NCBI GenBank assembly: GCA_900617975.1
Contig: UZAE01000065.1
Coordinates: forward strand, 1-43,924
Direction of reading: 5' to 3'
Source of the DNA: Rodentolepis nana
Taxonomy: Eukaryota > Platyhelminthes > Cestoda > Cyclophyllidea > Hymenolepididae
Length of the DNA: 43,924 nucleotides
Shown here: positions 1-12,232 of the stretch, one piece after another
How the letters are laid out: each line of letters starts with the position of its first letter
Position numbering within the stretch: the stretch's first letter is position 1
The notes under the pieces: generated by a model
What the model was told of the DNA's origin: nothing
Seen by the model: only the letters and a program-made list of their open reading frames with translations
The model's database searches: none
Made by a program: the position numbers and the translations under genes

Positions 1-307
1 ATGGCAGGCGTTATGAAAGTTATCATTAGCCCTTTAGCTGACTTCAGGCTTCACAGAGGAAGAGGAACATCAAAGTGAAACAAGTCGAGAGGGAGAGGGG
101 AACAGAAGAGAGTTTCAAAGATGTAAAAGAGACAGACACAAAAGTGGAAAAAGTTGAGGTGAGTAGTGTGGAAGTAGTCGAATATGACATAAAATGGGGT
201 GAGGGTAGTTTGAAGTCAGAAGTCAACTGCCAGTTAATAGACTTTTTGCCGTATGAGTATATGTTGCCCAGGGTGCACCACGTGGAGGTAAGTCTATCGC
301 ACACCCC
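1..307 (-). repeat. Dispersed ~310-bp repeat, copy 1 (cut by window start)
   Basis: The minus-strand reading starts near GGGGTGTGCGATAGACTTAC at the right end and finishes with the tail-side motif CGCCTGCCAT at base 1. The A-rich tail (ATAAATAAATAAA in other copies) lies outside the window. It is nearly full length. The plus strand shows a 92-residue open frame (75-353), but equivalent frames in other copies are broken, so it is not treated as a gene. Confidence 0.9.
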
Positions 308-1305
308 TCCTAGTGGATTAATAAGGTTAGTTCATCTGTGCCGAAACCACTAGAATATTGCCGCTTTAACCATGAAGAAGGTTATAACATATAATCATGA
401 TACTATTGAGGTCCATTTAACCGACGTTCCATGTAGAGTTCAAAAAACGGTATGCTTATAAACAATAAACAATAAATAAACGTTAATTAGTTAAGTCGTA
501 TTGCAAGGTATTTATAATAAATAGCTGGCAACGTTATCGATTGAATACTTCATTCGGCTATTTGGATGTCTTATTACGGTACCTAAATTCCTAAATGCTA
601 GCTTATTGCAAAAGTAAATATTAATTAAATTGTGAATTCTTAATTTAGCTGTCAAAAGTACGTCTTGAAGTACAACGCCGAAAATGGCAATAATTACCGA
701 AATGGCAGCAATAATATTCCAAAAATTGATAGATTCTGATTCCTTTATTAAGAAAACCCAAGTACTTTTAGCTATCGAAAATCATCTCACGAAAATAAAA
801 AAAATGAACCATTTTAGTGTTCATTAATATTCCACAAGGAGCTTCAATTACATATTTAATATTTGCTAGTATAAACAAATAAGATATTGCAAAGTAAATA
901 ACCAGGAGTGGTTACTTAACACCACTCGCTGAAAGAAAACTGACTGTCATCTAGAGATTGGCATATGCCAAAGCGTACTATCAGAGAAAATTTCCATAAC
1001 TTCCTAAAATTATAAGATTACACGTGCTTGAATAATCTAATTGTATAAAGGATAGATATTTTTTTCGTTTCCGAATTCTATCAACAATAAATGCTTTGAG
1101 TTGTCATATGGGGCAAAATTTCGATGAAAGAATAGACAATGAAAACATGAAACCTAATACGACTTTCATGTTCAGTGAACAGTTGAAACGTCTACAACTT
1201 TTCGCATTCGAAGATTTGTTAAAGAGTAGATTTCAAATACATCTGGTTCAGCTATTTGAATACTTACAAAAAAGTTATATTATGGTATTATATTATACAT
1301 GCATA
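308..1305. other. Gene-free, AT-rich
   Basis: No open frame of note, no splice-bounded coding stretch and no repeat that I could see. Confidence 0.6.
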
Positions 1306-1632
1306 GGGTGTGCGATAGACTTACCTCCACGTGGTGCACCCTGGGCAACGTATACTCATACGGCAAAAAAGTCTATCAATGGGCAGTTGACTCCTGACTT
1401 CAAACTACCATCACCCCACTGTATGCCATGTTCGACCCCTTCACAGTACTCATCTTACCTTTTCTCTGCCTTTTTGTCTGTCTCTGTTACATCTGTGAAT
1501 ACTTATTCTGTCCCTATCCTCTCGACTTTTTGTCACTTTGATGTTCCTCCTCCTCTCTGTGAAGCTCGACGTCAGCTTAATTGCTAATGATAACTGTTAA
1601 AACGCCTGCCATTTGAAATAAATAAATAAATA
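1306..1632 (+). repeat. Dispersed repeat, copy 2 (full length)
   Basis: The best complete copy. It starts GGGTGTGCGATAGACTTACC, passes through GGTGCACCCTGGGCAACG, a C/T-rich middle and GTGAAGCTCGACGTCAGC, and ends CGCCTGCCATTTGAAATAAA with a tail of ATAAA units. The 5' unique end and A-rich tail with no long terminal repeats look like a SINE-type retroposon. No convincing Pol III box pair was found, so the class is open. Confidence 0.9.
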
Positions 1633-1863
1633 TTCCAACAATTGCTCTTGTGCCTCAATTATTAATCAATATCAAGTGTCGGCATGTGATACTAGGATTC
1701 CTTTTTTTAATAAAATATTTTGCTGTCTCACGGCAATTTCCTTCAAAAGCTGTTTCTACTATATCTAGACAATTCGTCTCGTTCACCTTCATAAATCGAG
1801 TTTCTAAAGAAAAGAAAAGCAACTGCCACAAATGCTTTGTTGCAGGACCCTAAAATGGCCATT

Positions 1864-1890
1864 GTTAACTAACAGCCCCTGTTAGTTTAC
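1864..1890. repeat. Hairpin, 12-bp stem with one mismatch
   Basis: GTTAACTAACAG, loop CCC, CTGTTAGTTTAC. The inner 9 bp pair perfectly. It is immediately followed by a second palindrome. Confidence 0.9.
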
Positions 1891-1906
1891 CGAAACTCGA
1901 GTTCGG
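1890..1906. repeat. Near-perfect palindrome around CTCGAG
   Basis: CCGAAACTCGAGTTCGG is an 8+8 palindrome with one extra A. It abuts the preceding hairpin. Confidence 0.85.
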
Positions 1907-1932
1907 CTTTAATTAACACACCAATTAACTAT

Positions 1933-1977
1933 GGGAGAGGAGGGGGGGGGAGGAGAGTAGAGGGGAGTGATGGGGTG
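1933..1977 (+). repeat. G-rich homopurine tract
   Basis: Runs of G with A, broken by only two T before the final GATGGGG part. It lies 30 bp from the palindrome pair. Confidence 0.9.
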
Positions 1978-4287
1978 AACTATTATTACTTAGAAGGTGC
2001 TTGTCTGCGAAGTTACCCTTTAATACACACCCACTGAGCGCTATGGCCAACGGCGATAGTTATAGGCGACTAATGCGACTGTGATGGAACACGAATTTCT
2101 CGCCAGTGAACCACCACTTTCTCAACCTAAAAGGAGCTCTAGAAAACGCTGCCTAAAGAACATTTTGAACTTGAAGCTTACGTTGCTCAACATTCTAAAT
2201 ATGTGTAATTTTCCTCCCATTAAATCGTATATGATGATTACATTTATTACTCCAATGGGCTCTCTGGTCAACTGTAACATATTTTAATAATTTTCCTACC
2301 CAAAGCTAAATTCTTAGTTATAACTTAAAAATATTCCTATTTTTGTAAACATTTTGATTTAGTCTCAATATACAGTTCGAACATGATTCGTCAAAGACCT
2401 ATATACATTTATGTGCGTATGTATGCATATGGGTCATAATCTGAACGGAAATTTAGGGGTAAAAAAGTTCGAAAAGATAATCATTCATAATTGTATTCAT
2501 TTGGTGACATTTAGCATTATTTTCCGCAAAACGATAATCCACGTTTGCCTGTTTTTCCGCTAAATGAGTTATTTTGGGGGGAATAACTTACCCCAGTCTA
2601 CTTCATTATTGCCCAAACTTTATATAAGGGCATCTAAAACGATGTCTAGACATTAAGCCAGCATAAACAATCGTTCCAAAATAAACCCCACCGCCTGCAA
2701 ATATTATCCCAATTATGGTGGAAATTTCTCCTCGAAACAGCGATTTGTAAGTGAAAAGGTAGCCGGGTTCTAATACTCCTTCCATTCAGTGTAGACAGTT
2801 GGCTCGAAGTTTGATTACACAAATCTAGAGTGGTGAAGAATGTAATAGCATGCTAAGACTGCGACTTAGGGAGTGGAAAACAATTTATAATTTTGTAGCG
2901 AATGGCTGTACTAATAGGCCTTGACTTATCCCCAGTAATCTCTATGACAAAATACCATAGTATGGATAGGTTTTCCCGAAACCGTTAAGCTATTTTAATG
3001 GTAGAGTACACTGAACATATGCGCACAGGAAACACGATTTGTATTTTAGTACATTTAACATAATTCGAATGCGCATTCATAGAGGACTAGCTGAGAAGTC
3101 CACTGCAAGCACGATTGCACTCTCCAGAATGTTCCGGTGTGACAGAGAATACTGGGGGGTAAGTCAAGGGTAATGCGCACTGAAATTCTTGAAAAAAAAC
3201 ATTTTCTTTCAGTTAGAAATATAGCTGATATATTCGTTGAAGATATGGGCGGGATAATAGTTTGGCTAAACAATACTTCACCTTTCTTTCAAGTAATTCA
3301 CCAATCTGTGAAAGTTCTCTGATTTGACTATAAACATAGTTTTGATCTATTGACTCTTACTGACTGAACCCCAATGAGCATCAGTCGACTTTAAGAACGG
3401 GCACAGCGACAAATAAGTTAAATTAAACTTTCTAATAGCCAAATAAAAAGCAGTTTTGTGAGTATAGTTATATCCACTAAGAAGGAGTGACTGCATAGCC
3501 TTTAGATTTACTAATATTCCTTATAGTAGCTACGCTAAATGAATCGACTAGCATGCAGAGGTTCTGGGAGCAATATTAGTCGTTGTACCTTCGGTGGTGT
3601 GCAACGGAAAGCAAAAAGACAGAGTATGGGCCAAACTAGAGGCCGACAGTATTAAAGTCATTAAGAAGTTTCTCTCCTCAATTTTCAATTGGCTCACACT
3701 TCCTTACCCTCTGAGGGAGTCATTGAAGGTCTTTTATCACTTAAAATTACAAATTATTTTCCGTACCCGAGTTCCAAAAATGGTGGTCTGTTCTATTAAG
3801 CCCTGATAAATTTAGATGTAAGTTTAGGCAAGTACATTGAGATGGCATGTACGGTCAAATTGTCAAATCAATCGGTCAATAGGCAAAGTTGAATTTTGAG
3901 GATTCTTAATACAATTATGCTTTCAGTTTTGTTGCTATGCTTGCACTCGTGAATAGATGCGTCAATATAGTTGCAAACTTTGAAATTTGCTTCGTTAGTG
4001 TAAAAAAATAATTCTTTTCCACATGCTCTATTTACAAATGAAATTATAATTTCCAAATCACCAAGAAGCACAATTTTTAATCAATCAAGCGTTAGATGAG
4101 CATGTACCAAAGCTGCATTAATAATGGCCAAGCAGAAAGACTCATTTGCACACCACGTAACCATCTAGAAAGTGCTGAGGCAATAGATTTTGCCTCTACT
4201 TTGGATTAAATATTAAAGATTTAAGAGATATCAGAAGACCTCTTCATATTAAGGCAATACGTGTTCACTATAGTGCTTCTATACAGG

Positions 4288-4328
4288 GAGAATCCCCCCT
4301 CTCCCTCCAGCCCCCACCCCACCCCTCC
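4288..4328 (+). repeat. C-rich homopyrimidine tract
   Basis: CCCCCCTCTCCCTCC, an AG interruption, then CCCCCACCCCACCCCTCC. The minus strand is G-rich with at least four G-runs. Confidence 0.85.
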
Positions 4329-4816
4329 AAGGCCTTCGAAATGGCAACCATTTGTTCTGGTTTTGGCAAATAGCAGGAAGAACCTTAAATAAGACGGCAA
4401 GTGCATTGAACTTCTTGACTATTATGATTGGGGTCCAAAACGGTTCATATCAGTGGATAACGTGCAGCAAATTCAAGACAGAGATCACGCAACCAATGCA
4501 CATCCAGTGTTGTGTTGGACTTACAGTCCTGATTAATTCGGAACAGTGAGACATAAAAGAGCGGCTTCTTTCCAAAGTCAAGTACTTGGGGGCATTTCTC
4601 TTAGTGGCCTTGGAAGTAGCAGTATATCAAATCGATTTGTTTATTTTTAAAGATAAATGCATTTCGGGTCGTAGTTTACTTCAACTATCAGTTCTATAAA
4701 TATACTACTTAGACTGTCTTCTACTTCGTCTTCCAATGCCAGATGGGTTCCATTTGGCTTGTGAAACATCGAACCACAGTAATGATAATGTGTATATTAT
4801 CGTCTTTATTTTTTTT

Positions 4817-4992
4817 CTACCGTTTTCTACCGTTGTGTCTGTCCCTTTTACACCTTTGAAACGCTCTTTTGTTCCCCCCTCCCAACCTTTTTTCACTTTG
4901 ATGTTCCTTTCCCTCAGTGAAGCCTGAAGTCAACTAAAGTGCTAATGATATCTATCAAAACGCCTGCCATTTGATATAAAAAAATAAATAAT
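4817..4992 (+). repeat. Dispersed repeat, copy 3 (5'-truncated)
   Basis: Only the 3' half is recognisable, from CTACCGTTGTGTCTGTCCC through GTGAAGCCTGAAGTCAACTA to CGCCTGCCATTTGATATAAA. The missing 5' half is what truncated reverse transcription of a retroposon would leave. Confidence 0.85.
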
Positions 4993-5950
4993 AACTTTGA
5001 TTATCCAAAATGTATTAGTTTCATAACCAAGCTCCCAGAATCATCGTTGAAATCTACAAAACTTAGGTCCAATTATATCCAGGATATCGTACTTTAATTG
5101 AGCGAATTTACTTAAAATATATTAATATGAGTTAAAATCTTTTTTTAAAAATTGCATTATTTTAGACTGCTTTTCCTTAAACTGGTGTATTTCTACTGAA
5201 TAAAATACCCTAGATATGGTACAAACCAGTGTGAAACTGACATAAAGTTTGCAGAAAGCGGTCACAGAGGGGGGAAAATAACGTAAGGATTTGGTGAAAT
5301 CTCTGCTGTCAAGGTGGCTGACAGTTAACTCAATTTAGCGTTCACAAATCCCAGTGAATCATATTTATCAAGAAGCATTGATGAAGTACGGTGCGCAAAT
5401 CCATGTGATAGGGAATGAAATTGGGCGCATAAATACTTTTCTTCATCTTCATAACTAAATATAGTCAAGCTCACTATATCAGGTATTAATAAGTGACATA
5501 TTGCATGAGGCACATGGACACTAATGCTCACCACAAGTGTGCTGTAGAAAAAATCAATTAAATTTAACCAAATATTCACTCTCCAAAAGAGGTTGCAGAA
5601 AGCAAATATGTTTCCTAAATGTGAGATGTCAGGGACAGTCTCTAGTGCGTTGATTACCACTGTAGGAAACGGCAGAGAAGAGAAGATACCTTGGTTAAAT
5701 ATGCATTCAATGAGACAAATTAACTCCCTGTAGATTCAGTTCAATTTCTATCTTCATTTAAGTTTGCATGATTAAATAGCTATTAAACGAATATTTTCTA
5801 AATACCCGCGGTGCTAAGGTGAAAAATTGTAGGGAATTTACAGATATTGTAGAGTTATCATTAACCGAGCTCTATATTGTGCGCTGAAATAGAAGGCAGC
5901 TCAATAACAGTGTTTTAAATATCGAGTATTTGCACCTGAATTATAAATGT
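4993..5950. other. Gene-free; one 111-codon minus-strand frame of unknown meaning
   Basis: The frame 5325-5660 on the minus strand is longer than chance neighbours and mildly hydrophobic (LNLIDFFYSTLVVSISVHV). It starts without splice or homology support, so I do not call it a gene. Confidence 0.45.
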
Positions 5951-6130
5951 GGTGAGCGGTAGACTTACCTCCACGTGACATACCCTGGGTAAAGTTTACT
6001 CATACGGCAAAAAGTGCATAAGCTGCCAGTTGACCCCACTGTATGACGTTTTTGACCACTTTCACTGTACTAACCTTTCCGTTTTCTCTACCTTTATGTC
6101 CGTCTGTCCGTCTCTTCTACATCTGTGAAT
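5951..6130 (+). repeat. Dispersed repeat, copy 4 (5' part only)
   Basis: It holds the 5' end (GGTGAGCGGTAGACTTACCT) through CCCTGGGTAAAGTTTACTCA to CTACATCTGTGAATCACATG, then breaks off. The A-rich tail is missing, so this is not a simple 5' truncation. Confidence 0.85.
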
Positions 6131-6463
6131 CACATGACAGAGAATTTTGTCGAATATATTTGTTTTGGCTTAACCAAATCACTTTGAATAGCATTCACTT
6201 CCTACCCAATATTTTCACCTACTACTTCAACACTAATCCATTTATTTTCCACTAGAATGTTTCCTGGAGAGTTTTATTGAGTTTTTTTCACCAATTAATA
6301 TTTTTGTGTTTTAAAATTAGGCAATGTTCGCGTCCCTTTTAGCACCAAGGTAAATTGACTTGTAGCAAAATATAATAAAATAAAACGTAGTAATTAATGC
6401 ATTGTTTAAATATTCCTTTTATATAAAAGTTGACACTATTTTTTAAAACCTATTCATAATATG

Positions 6464-6667
6464 TACCGTCACCACACTGTATGTCAAATTCGACTACTTT
6501 CACTTTACTCACCTCACCTTTTTCAACCTTTGTGTCTGTCTCCTACATCGTTGAAACACTCTTCTGTCCCCCCCCCCCATCGAATTTTTTCCCCTCTGTG
6601 AAGCCTGAAGTCAACTAAATGGCTAATGATAATCATCAAAACGCCTGCCATTTGATATAACTAAATA
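6464..6667 (+). repeat. Dispersed repeat, copy 5 (3' part only)
   Basis: It begins in the middle of the consensus (CACCACACTGTATGTC) and runs through a C13 tract and GTGAAGCCTGAAGTCAACTA to CGCCTGCCATTTGATATAAC. It overlaps the content of copy 4 by about 90 bp, so the two are separate fragments, not one element split by an insertion. Confidence 0.87.
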
Positions 6668-8438
6668 TGTACCTTCGTAGGCAATAGAATTCCTTCTATG
6701 CGGTGGTTGTGAAAGAATCTTTAATACAAGTGAAAAATCATGATATTGGCTTTCGAATTTTAGTTGTTAGTATTGTAGAATGGACATTTTCGTGAACAAC
6801 ACTGTTGCAGTGAGAGGCAGAATGTCAGGGAATAGGTTTGTGTCAGAAAAAGGGCATAATCGTCCTGAAAGAGGAATAGGCAAATAAAATGTTCAAACAT
6901 GTAATCCAATTATCATACTTGCTTTGTGGTTAACTGCACTGTTGCGGAATTAGTCCTTACAGAAGGTCAATTTACTGCTTGATACTGCATTTAACATTAG
7001 TTTGATCTCAATGAAGATATGGAGATTCTTAGGGCAATATAAAGTATTGGAACCGACAAGCATTGTTGTCTTGCAATTGAAAACTGAACTTGACTGTGAA
7101 GTTGACTAAGCTGACAAGGAAAGAGTTATGTAAAATACTGTACACTAAATCAGCCTGATCAGGAACTTCTGAGCCACTATTGATTGACCGAATTAGGTCT
7201 AGTGAAGAGAATACCCCCCCCCCGACCCACCTTCTTTGCTGAAAAAAACCCTCAGCACTCATTTGACTTAATCGAAAATATCATAGAAGAAGGCAAGACA
7301 GTTGAATAAAAATTGCAGGAAGAATTATAGTGACTATGTTAATAAAAACGGATATCGGAACGATAGAAGATGAGAAGATCATAATCGAATAATTTTCATT
7401 TCTTTTTCAGTGATAGCTTATAGTGAGGCACAAAAATGAATACACGCCTGTTTTAAAAAGATAAACTTAAGACCGCTTTTCTGCCCTAAATTTCCTATAC
7501 AAAGTGCACATTATAAGCTGTCGCCATTTCAGAGAATTTTCCATTCACAATTGGTGTCTAATCACAAATTACACTCAGTTGAGGACGTAACATTAGCGAT
7601 TCTCAAAGGTGGAATTTGTTTATCTAAGCTGAATTTGTAAGAAATCTGTCAACCAGTCGAATCCGGCCATCAGCACGCAGTCAGGATCTTTATAAATCTA
7701 TCAAATTTCCATTTGAATTGAATACAGGCCTTTATGTGTTTTCCAACATATAATGGATCAAACCACTAAGTGGGACGTCTGCATATCTGGATGATACTTT
7801 TAATGAACTTAGAGAGGAAAATTCAAAAATGTGAAATGATGTTTGATTGAATTCGTCACTGGTTATGATTTTCATATTTTGATGTCTACGGTTTTGCATT
7901 CTCTCCTACTAGCATTCAAACTCCATTGTTTTCTCTCATTATTGCAATTTACTGAAAGAAACTGACACTGTTTGCCGTTTTATTTTAATCTGCAAATTAA
8001 ATGACGGTTGGTAGCCCTAGTTTAGTCTGATCACATTTATAGAGAGAGTTTTAATTGATTCTGAAAGATTGAGTCAATTTCATTCCCCATTTCATCCAAT
8101 TATAAAAAAAAATATATTCCCTAATGAAAATACTAAGCCGCTTAAGAAAGGCAAAGTTGAGTGCGGGGCTGCATACACATTTCTTTGACAGCAAGAATTA
8201 ACTGTTTTAAGTTATTATTAATTTTTAAAATAATAGAAACCAAAATTTCGAGATATTTGTGTTGCATTTTGCATTTGACGGTGGAAATATCATGTGCTTC
8301 ATTATTTTACTTCTGATTTCTACCAGGTTTCTTTGTCATTCGTAAATCTTATCATCTCAGTTTAAATTAATAGATTCTGAAAATGAAATTCCCCATTACC
8401 AAATAGATATTGCCAAATGACATCGCTCTTCACCTCAA

Positions 8439-8475
8439 CCCCCCCCCCCCCCCCCCCCTCCTACTCTTCCCTCCC
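8439..8475 (+). repeat. Poly-C (20) and pyrimidine tract
   Basis: Twenty consecutive C followed by TCCTACTCTTCCCTCCCTCT. Homopolymer length is likely to be imprecise in the assembly. Confidence 0.9.
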
Positions 8476-9902
8476 TCTCAATACTTTGTGAACGTAAGAA
8501 AGAATCAAATAAAGCGACCAACACGTTACTCCATTGCTCCCATTTCAGACCATCTGCCGCTCTTAGAGCGACTGCGTAGTAATCGCACATCTGATTAAAG
8601 ACACTTGCATTAAACGAATCTCTACCCCCTATTTGTCCCCCTTCACCGCAAGTCCTTGATGCACTTCCTCGAAGTTACGTAATCCCACATTCATTGGGGA
8701 TGGGAAGGAGGGCGGCTGGTTTTCAAGATTGAGTGCTGTGGAATAAGAGAACCACTGCCAAAATTGTCCATCAATTAAACCTGTTGAGAGTAAATTAAAC
8801 TATTTTTTGTCACTTTATGCCAGCGGCTTAGAAATTCTCTTTTTTGCCAAGAAATTAGCATTATATACATTACGAGTGTGCGTGACTTATTCAATCTCTT
8901 GGAGAGACACACTTTTTTCATTTAAATGCCCAAAACTGCAGACCTTTAAAGCACTACATTATTTTTAAGTAAAGGTGGCTGGTTGTGAACATTGACGCGT
9001 AAAAGTATTTTACTTCGATTTCATCATAACGATAGCTTGTACCTCAGAGGGAGGAGGGGAGATCATCTTTTCAAGAAACCAGATATCTTTTAATAAATTC
9101 AGTTACTAATATTTCAATTCGAATTAACTTTCCCAGATTTTGACTGGAAAATGAAGATTGATCTAATCATTGATCCTCACTATTTGATGTGGCAGGCAAT
9201 GATAGGTCAGACAACATGACAACTGATAAATGACAGCGAATTTCATCAAGCTATGGCCTCCCATGGTTATGATGTAGAAGCAAGTTTTGTTGATATGGCA
9301 ACAATATTGCGCCTTATTTGCCCGTCAAAGCATTGTTTTTCACATTTCTGACAGAAATAATAAAATCCGTTTCTATTGGACAAATAGGCAGTAGGTGTTC
9401 ATGCAGTTAAAGAACATCAATGTTCATTTGTAAGACAGAGATTGAGGCTTTTTCGAACCCGAGGGCTCAAATATGGATGAATAACTAAATTAAATTCCAC
9501 AACTTCAAAAAATATACAAATGAGATGAAGTGATAGAACTGCGTGTCACCAACGTGTAAGACAATCAGACGTTTAGAGCAGAGCTTAGAAAAATTTGAAC
9601 CAATTATCTGCTTCAGGTTGCACTAGAACACTTCAGGCTGAAATGACTCAGAGAACTTAGCAACATCCATAGGACTCAATGCGAGTGTATTAGCTTAGCC
9701 ATCGGTCGTATTTATAGCTTTTTTTTTAAATTTTTCTGTTAAAATTTAAAATTTTGGCTCATTTCTTGGCATGGAACAACTCGGTGTTTGGTCGTAAAAT
9801 ATTAGAGCTTGAAACCACAAGAGAGAAGTAAAATCCTCATTCACGGAGATTGATGCAACTATCGCCCTATTGGCTTCTGAACTACCTTCCAAGTTGGCTG
9901 AA

Positions 9903-9915
9903 CCCCCCCCCCCCC
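9903..9915 (+). repeat. Poly-C (13)
   Basis: Thirteen C bases in AT-rich flanks. Confidence 0.95.
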
Positions 9916-10723
9916 AACTTGAACTCCTAAGGTAACTTTATCTTGCTTAATCTTTATATACACCTTTTCTCTCCATTTAATAATTTTATACCTTCTATAA
10001 GTCTATTTATATTTTTATATTTTAGCGACCGAATTGTTATTGTTTGGTTGTTTTTGTTTTAACTAAATTAACTTAGCTGTTAGCCTTTTTTGATAACGTT
10101 TAGGACATCAAGTGTTTGAAATATCTTGAATTATTTCCCATTTATTGGGTTTAAAAATCCTTGACATTCCGATAGTTGCCTGCTAAAAAGCCTATTCAGG
10201 AGTAAATCAAAGTCACACAGGTGCGAGAGAATTATGTTGTAGACGTTTATTAATCTCGAGAGGAGATCTACATGCGCGGATTTGATGCAAACTTTTATTT
10301 TGCATTTGGGAAAAACAAAATCAACCCAAAATACTTTTTTGTTCTTATGTACTCCTCTAGCCGATCAGAATAAACAGACGCAAAGCCCGAAAGGTGGGAA
10401 TTGGCATTTACTGGAAGCAAAACTAAGGTAAACAGATAACTCCTCAAAGGAGGGGCCTTGCACATTTTGTGTGGGGACAAACCTTGCAAAACAATTGCTC
10501 TAAGTAACTGACTGCGCAACGGGTTTTAAAGAATGATTTAATAAATTATATCCTGATGAAATTCAAGGGAAGAATAGTAACCCGCCAAAATTCTCCCTTC
10601 TGGAAGCAGACAGACTGTGCATAGGAGCAGACACACTGATCTCAGACATCCTACTGCTGTTCATAAACTTAGAGGAGATGTATGTCATTAGGTGTCTACA
10701 ACACGAATTTTACTTCTTTTATC

Positions 10724-10981
10724 GATAGACATACCTCCACGTAGTTCACCCTGGACAGCTTTTATTCATACTACTTCAAACTGCCATGACCAGATTGTAT
10801 ATCATATTCGACCACTTCCACAGTACTCAACTTACATTTTTCTCTACCTTTGTCTCTGTCTCTCTTTCATCTGTGAATCAATCTTCTCTTCTCAGTCTCA
10901 ACATTTGTAGGGTTTTGATATTCCTTCCCTCTGTGCAGCCCGAAGTCAACTAAATGGCTAATGAGAACTATTATAAAACCA
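10724..10981 (+). repeat. Dispersed repeat, copy 6 (diverged, tail lost)
   Basis: CGATAGACATACCTCCACGT at the start, GCCCGAAGTCAACTAAATGG near the end; the CGCCTGCCAT motif and tail are degraded. It is internally about 40 bp shorter than copy 2 in the 5' third. Confidence 0.85.
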
Positions 10982-11909
10982 GCTGTGTAAACTTTGAATC
11001 ATTGCCGATCTTAACTCTACCATGAAATGAACTGAAAAGTCACTCTTCTTAAGGATGTGAAATCGCTTAGTAGGCACATATTATCGAAGCTAAACATTCA
11101 GTGAATTCCAGGATGGCGTAAAAATTAAATTTTGCAATAAGACCCTCCTATTTAGTATTATTGTATGATCCGGGTCCAAAACTCAAATGAAGAAAGGCTC
11201 TTTGAGTTCTTGACGTTTGTTCTCTGTTGTTTCATGTTAGTAACTCCTCACCATTAAAATTTTGAAGTGTGTCATATTAATACATGGCAAAGAGCCGAAT
11301 ATTTGGTTAATTTATAAAGAAAGTATCGTTGTCAAACGTACGTAAAAACCACACGACTCACAAACAACACGTTTTGACCAGTTTGCACGCTGGCAAAATG
11401 TGCTCATCACACCGGCTTGATTTGAAATAAACAGGCCACATTTGGAAACATAAAAGACCGCCAACATTCAGATTCTGATGGATCGAACAACTTTCAGGCG
11501 TAGTGCTGAATTTCGCTATTTCGAAAACTAACTTAATCGGTGTTTTGTTGTAGAAAGAAAGCTCATTTTCCTCGTGAATTTAAATAATGCCTGCATAAAT
11601 ATATGATCAGGTTTCTAAATAATCAATATTAAAAAATACATATATTTATGCTGTCATAAATTATCACAAGCACCTTTTAAACCTTACTATAGGATTTGTT
11701 CAATTATCACAATCTTTGATCCATCTATGTGTGTGTTTAGGTGATTTCTAGAACAGCTTCCTCAATTCCAAATTTTCTCAATTTATGATATGATTGATGT
11801 GATATATAAGCTAGTTTAATCAAAGTGAAATGTCAATAATCTCAATAATTACTCCAATTTAGAGCCAAATCGAGCCTGAGATCCTTGTCTAGAACTGTTT
11901 ATTTCTCTC
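10982..11909. other. Gene-free, AT-rich
   Basis: Nothing recognised. Confidence 0.6.
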
Positions 11910-12216
11910 AAATGGCAGGCGTTTTGATATTTATTATTGGTCCCTTAGCTGACTTCGAACTTCATAGAGGGGAAGAAAATCAAAGTGAGAAAAGTCGAAA
12001 GGGGGAACAGAAGAGTGATTCATAGATGTAAAGGAGATAGACAGACCCAAAGACAGAGAAAAGGTAAGATGAGAACTGGGGAAGTGGTGAACTATGACAT
12101 ACAATGGGGTTTCGGTAGTTTGAAGTCAGAAGTCAACTACTATTTTATAAACACTTTTGCCATAAGAGTATACATTGCCCAGGCTGCAGCATATTGTGTT
12201 AAATCAATCACACCCC
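11910..12216 (-). repeat. Dispersed repeat, copy 7
   Basis: Tail side at left (CAAATGGCAGGCGTTTTGAT), 5' end at right (near AATCAATCACACCCCC). Nearly full length but diverged in the 5' part. It is followed 16 bp later by copy 8 in the same orientation. Confidence 0.9.
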
Positions 12217-12232
12217 CTTTTCAAGAACTAGG

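Larger units (their letters stand above)
1633..4816. other. Gene-free, with palindromes and homopurine/pyrimidine tracts
   Basis: Holds the palindrome pair at 1864-1906, the purine tract at 1933-1977 and the C-rich tract at 4288-4328. Open frames of 60-72 codons (for example 2081-2287, 3594-3806) show no recognisable motif and are at chance length. Confidence 0.55.
6668..10723. other. Gene-free 4-kb stretch
   Basis: Contains poly-C tracts at 7214-7223, 8439-8458 and 9903-9915. A GC-richer patch lies at 8500-8740 and another at 10230-10660. No frame shows a recognisable protein motif. Confidence 0.55.

Noticed and set aside
75..353. 92-residue open frame on the plus strand
   Set aside because: Lies in repeat copy 1; equivalent frames in copies 7, 8 and 10 are shifted or stopped, so no conserved protein.
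1096..1587. 163-residue open frame on the plus strand
   Set aside because: Its second half is repeat copy 2 and its first half has no recognisable motif; a chance read-through into the repeat.
5325..5660. 111-residue minus-strand frame
   Set aside because: No motif, no splice-site support and no neighbouring coding exons; kept only as a note on the gene-free stretch.
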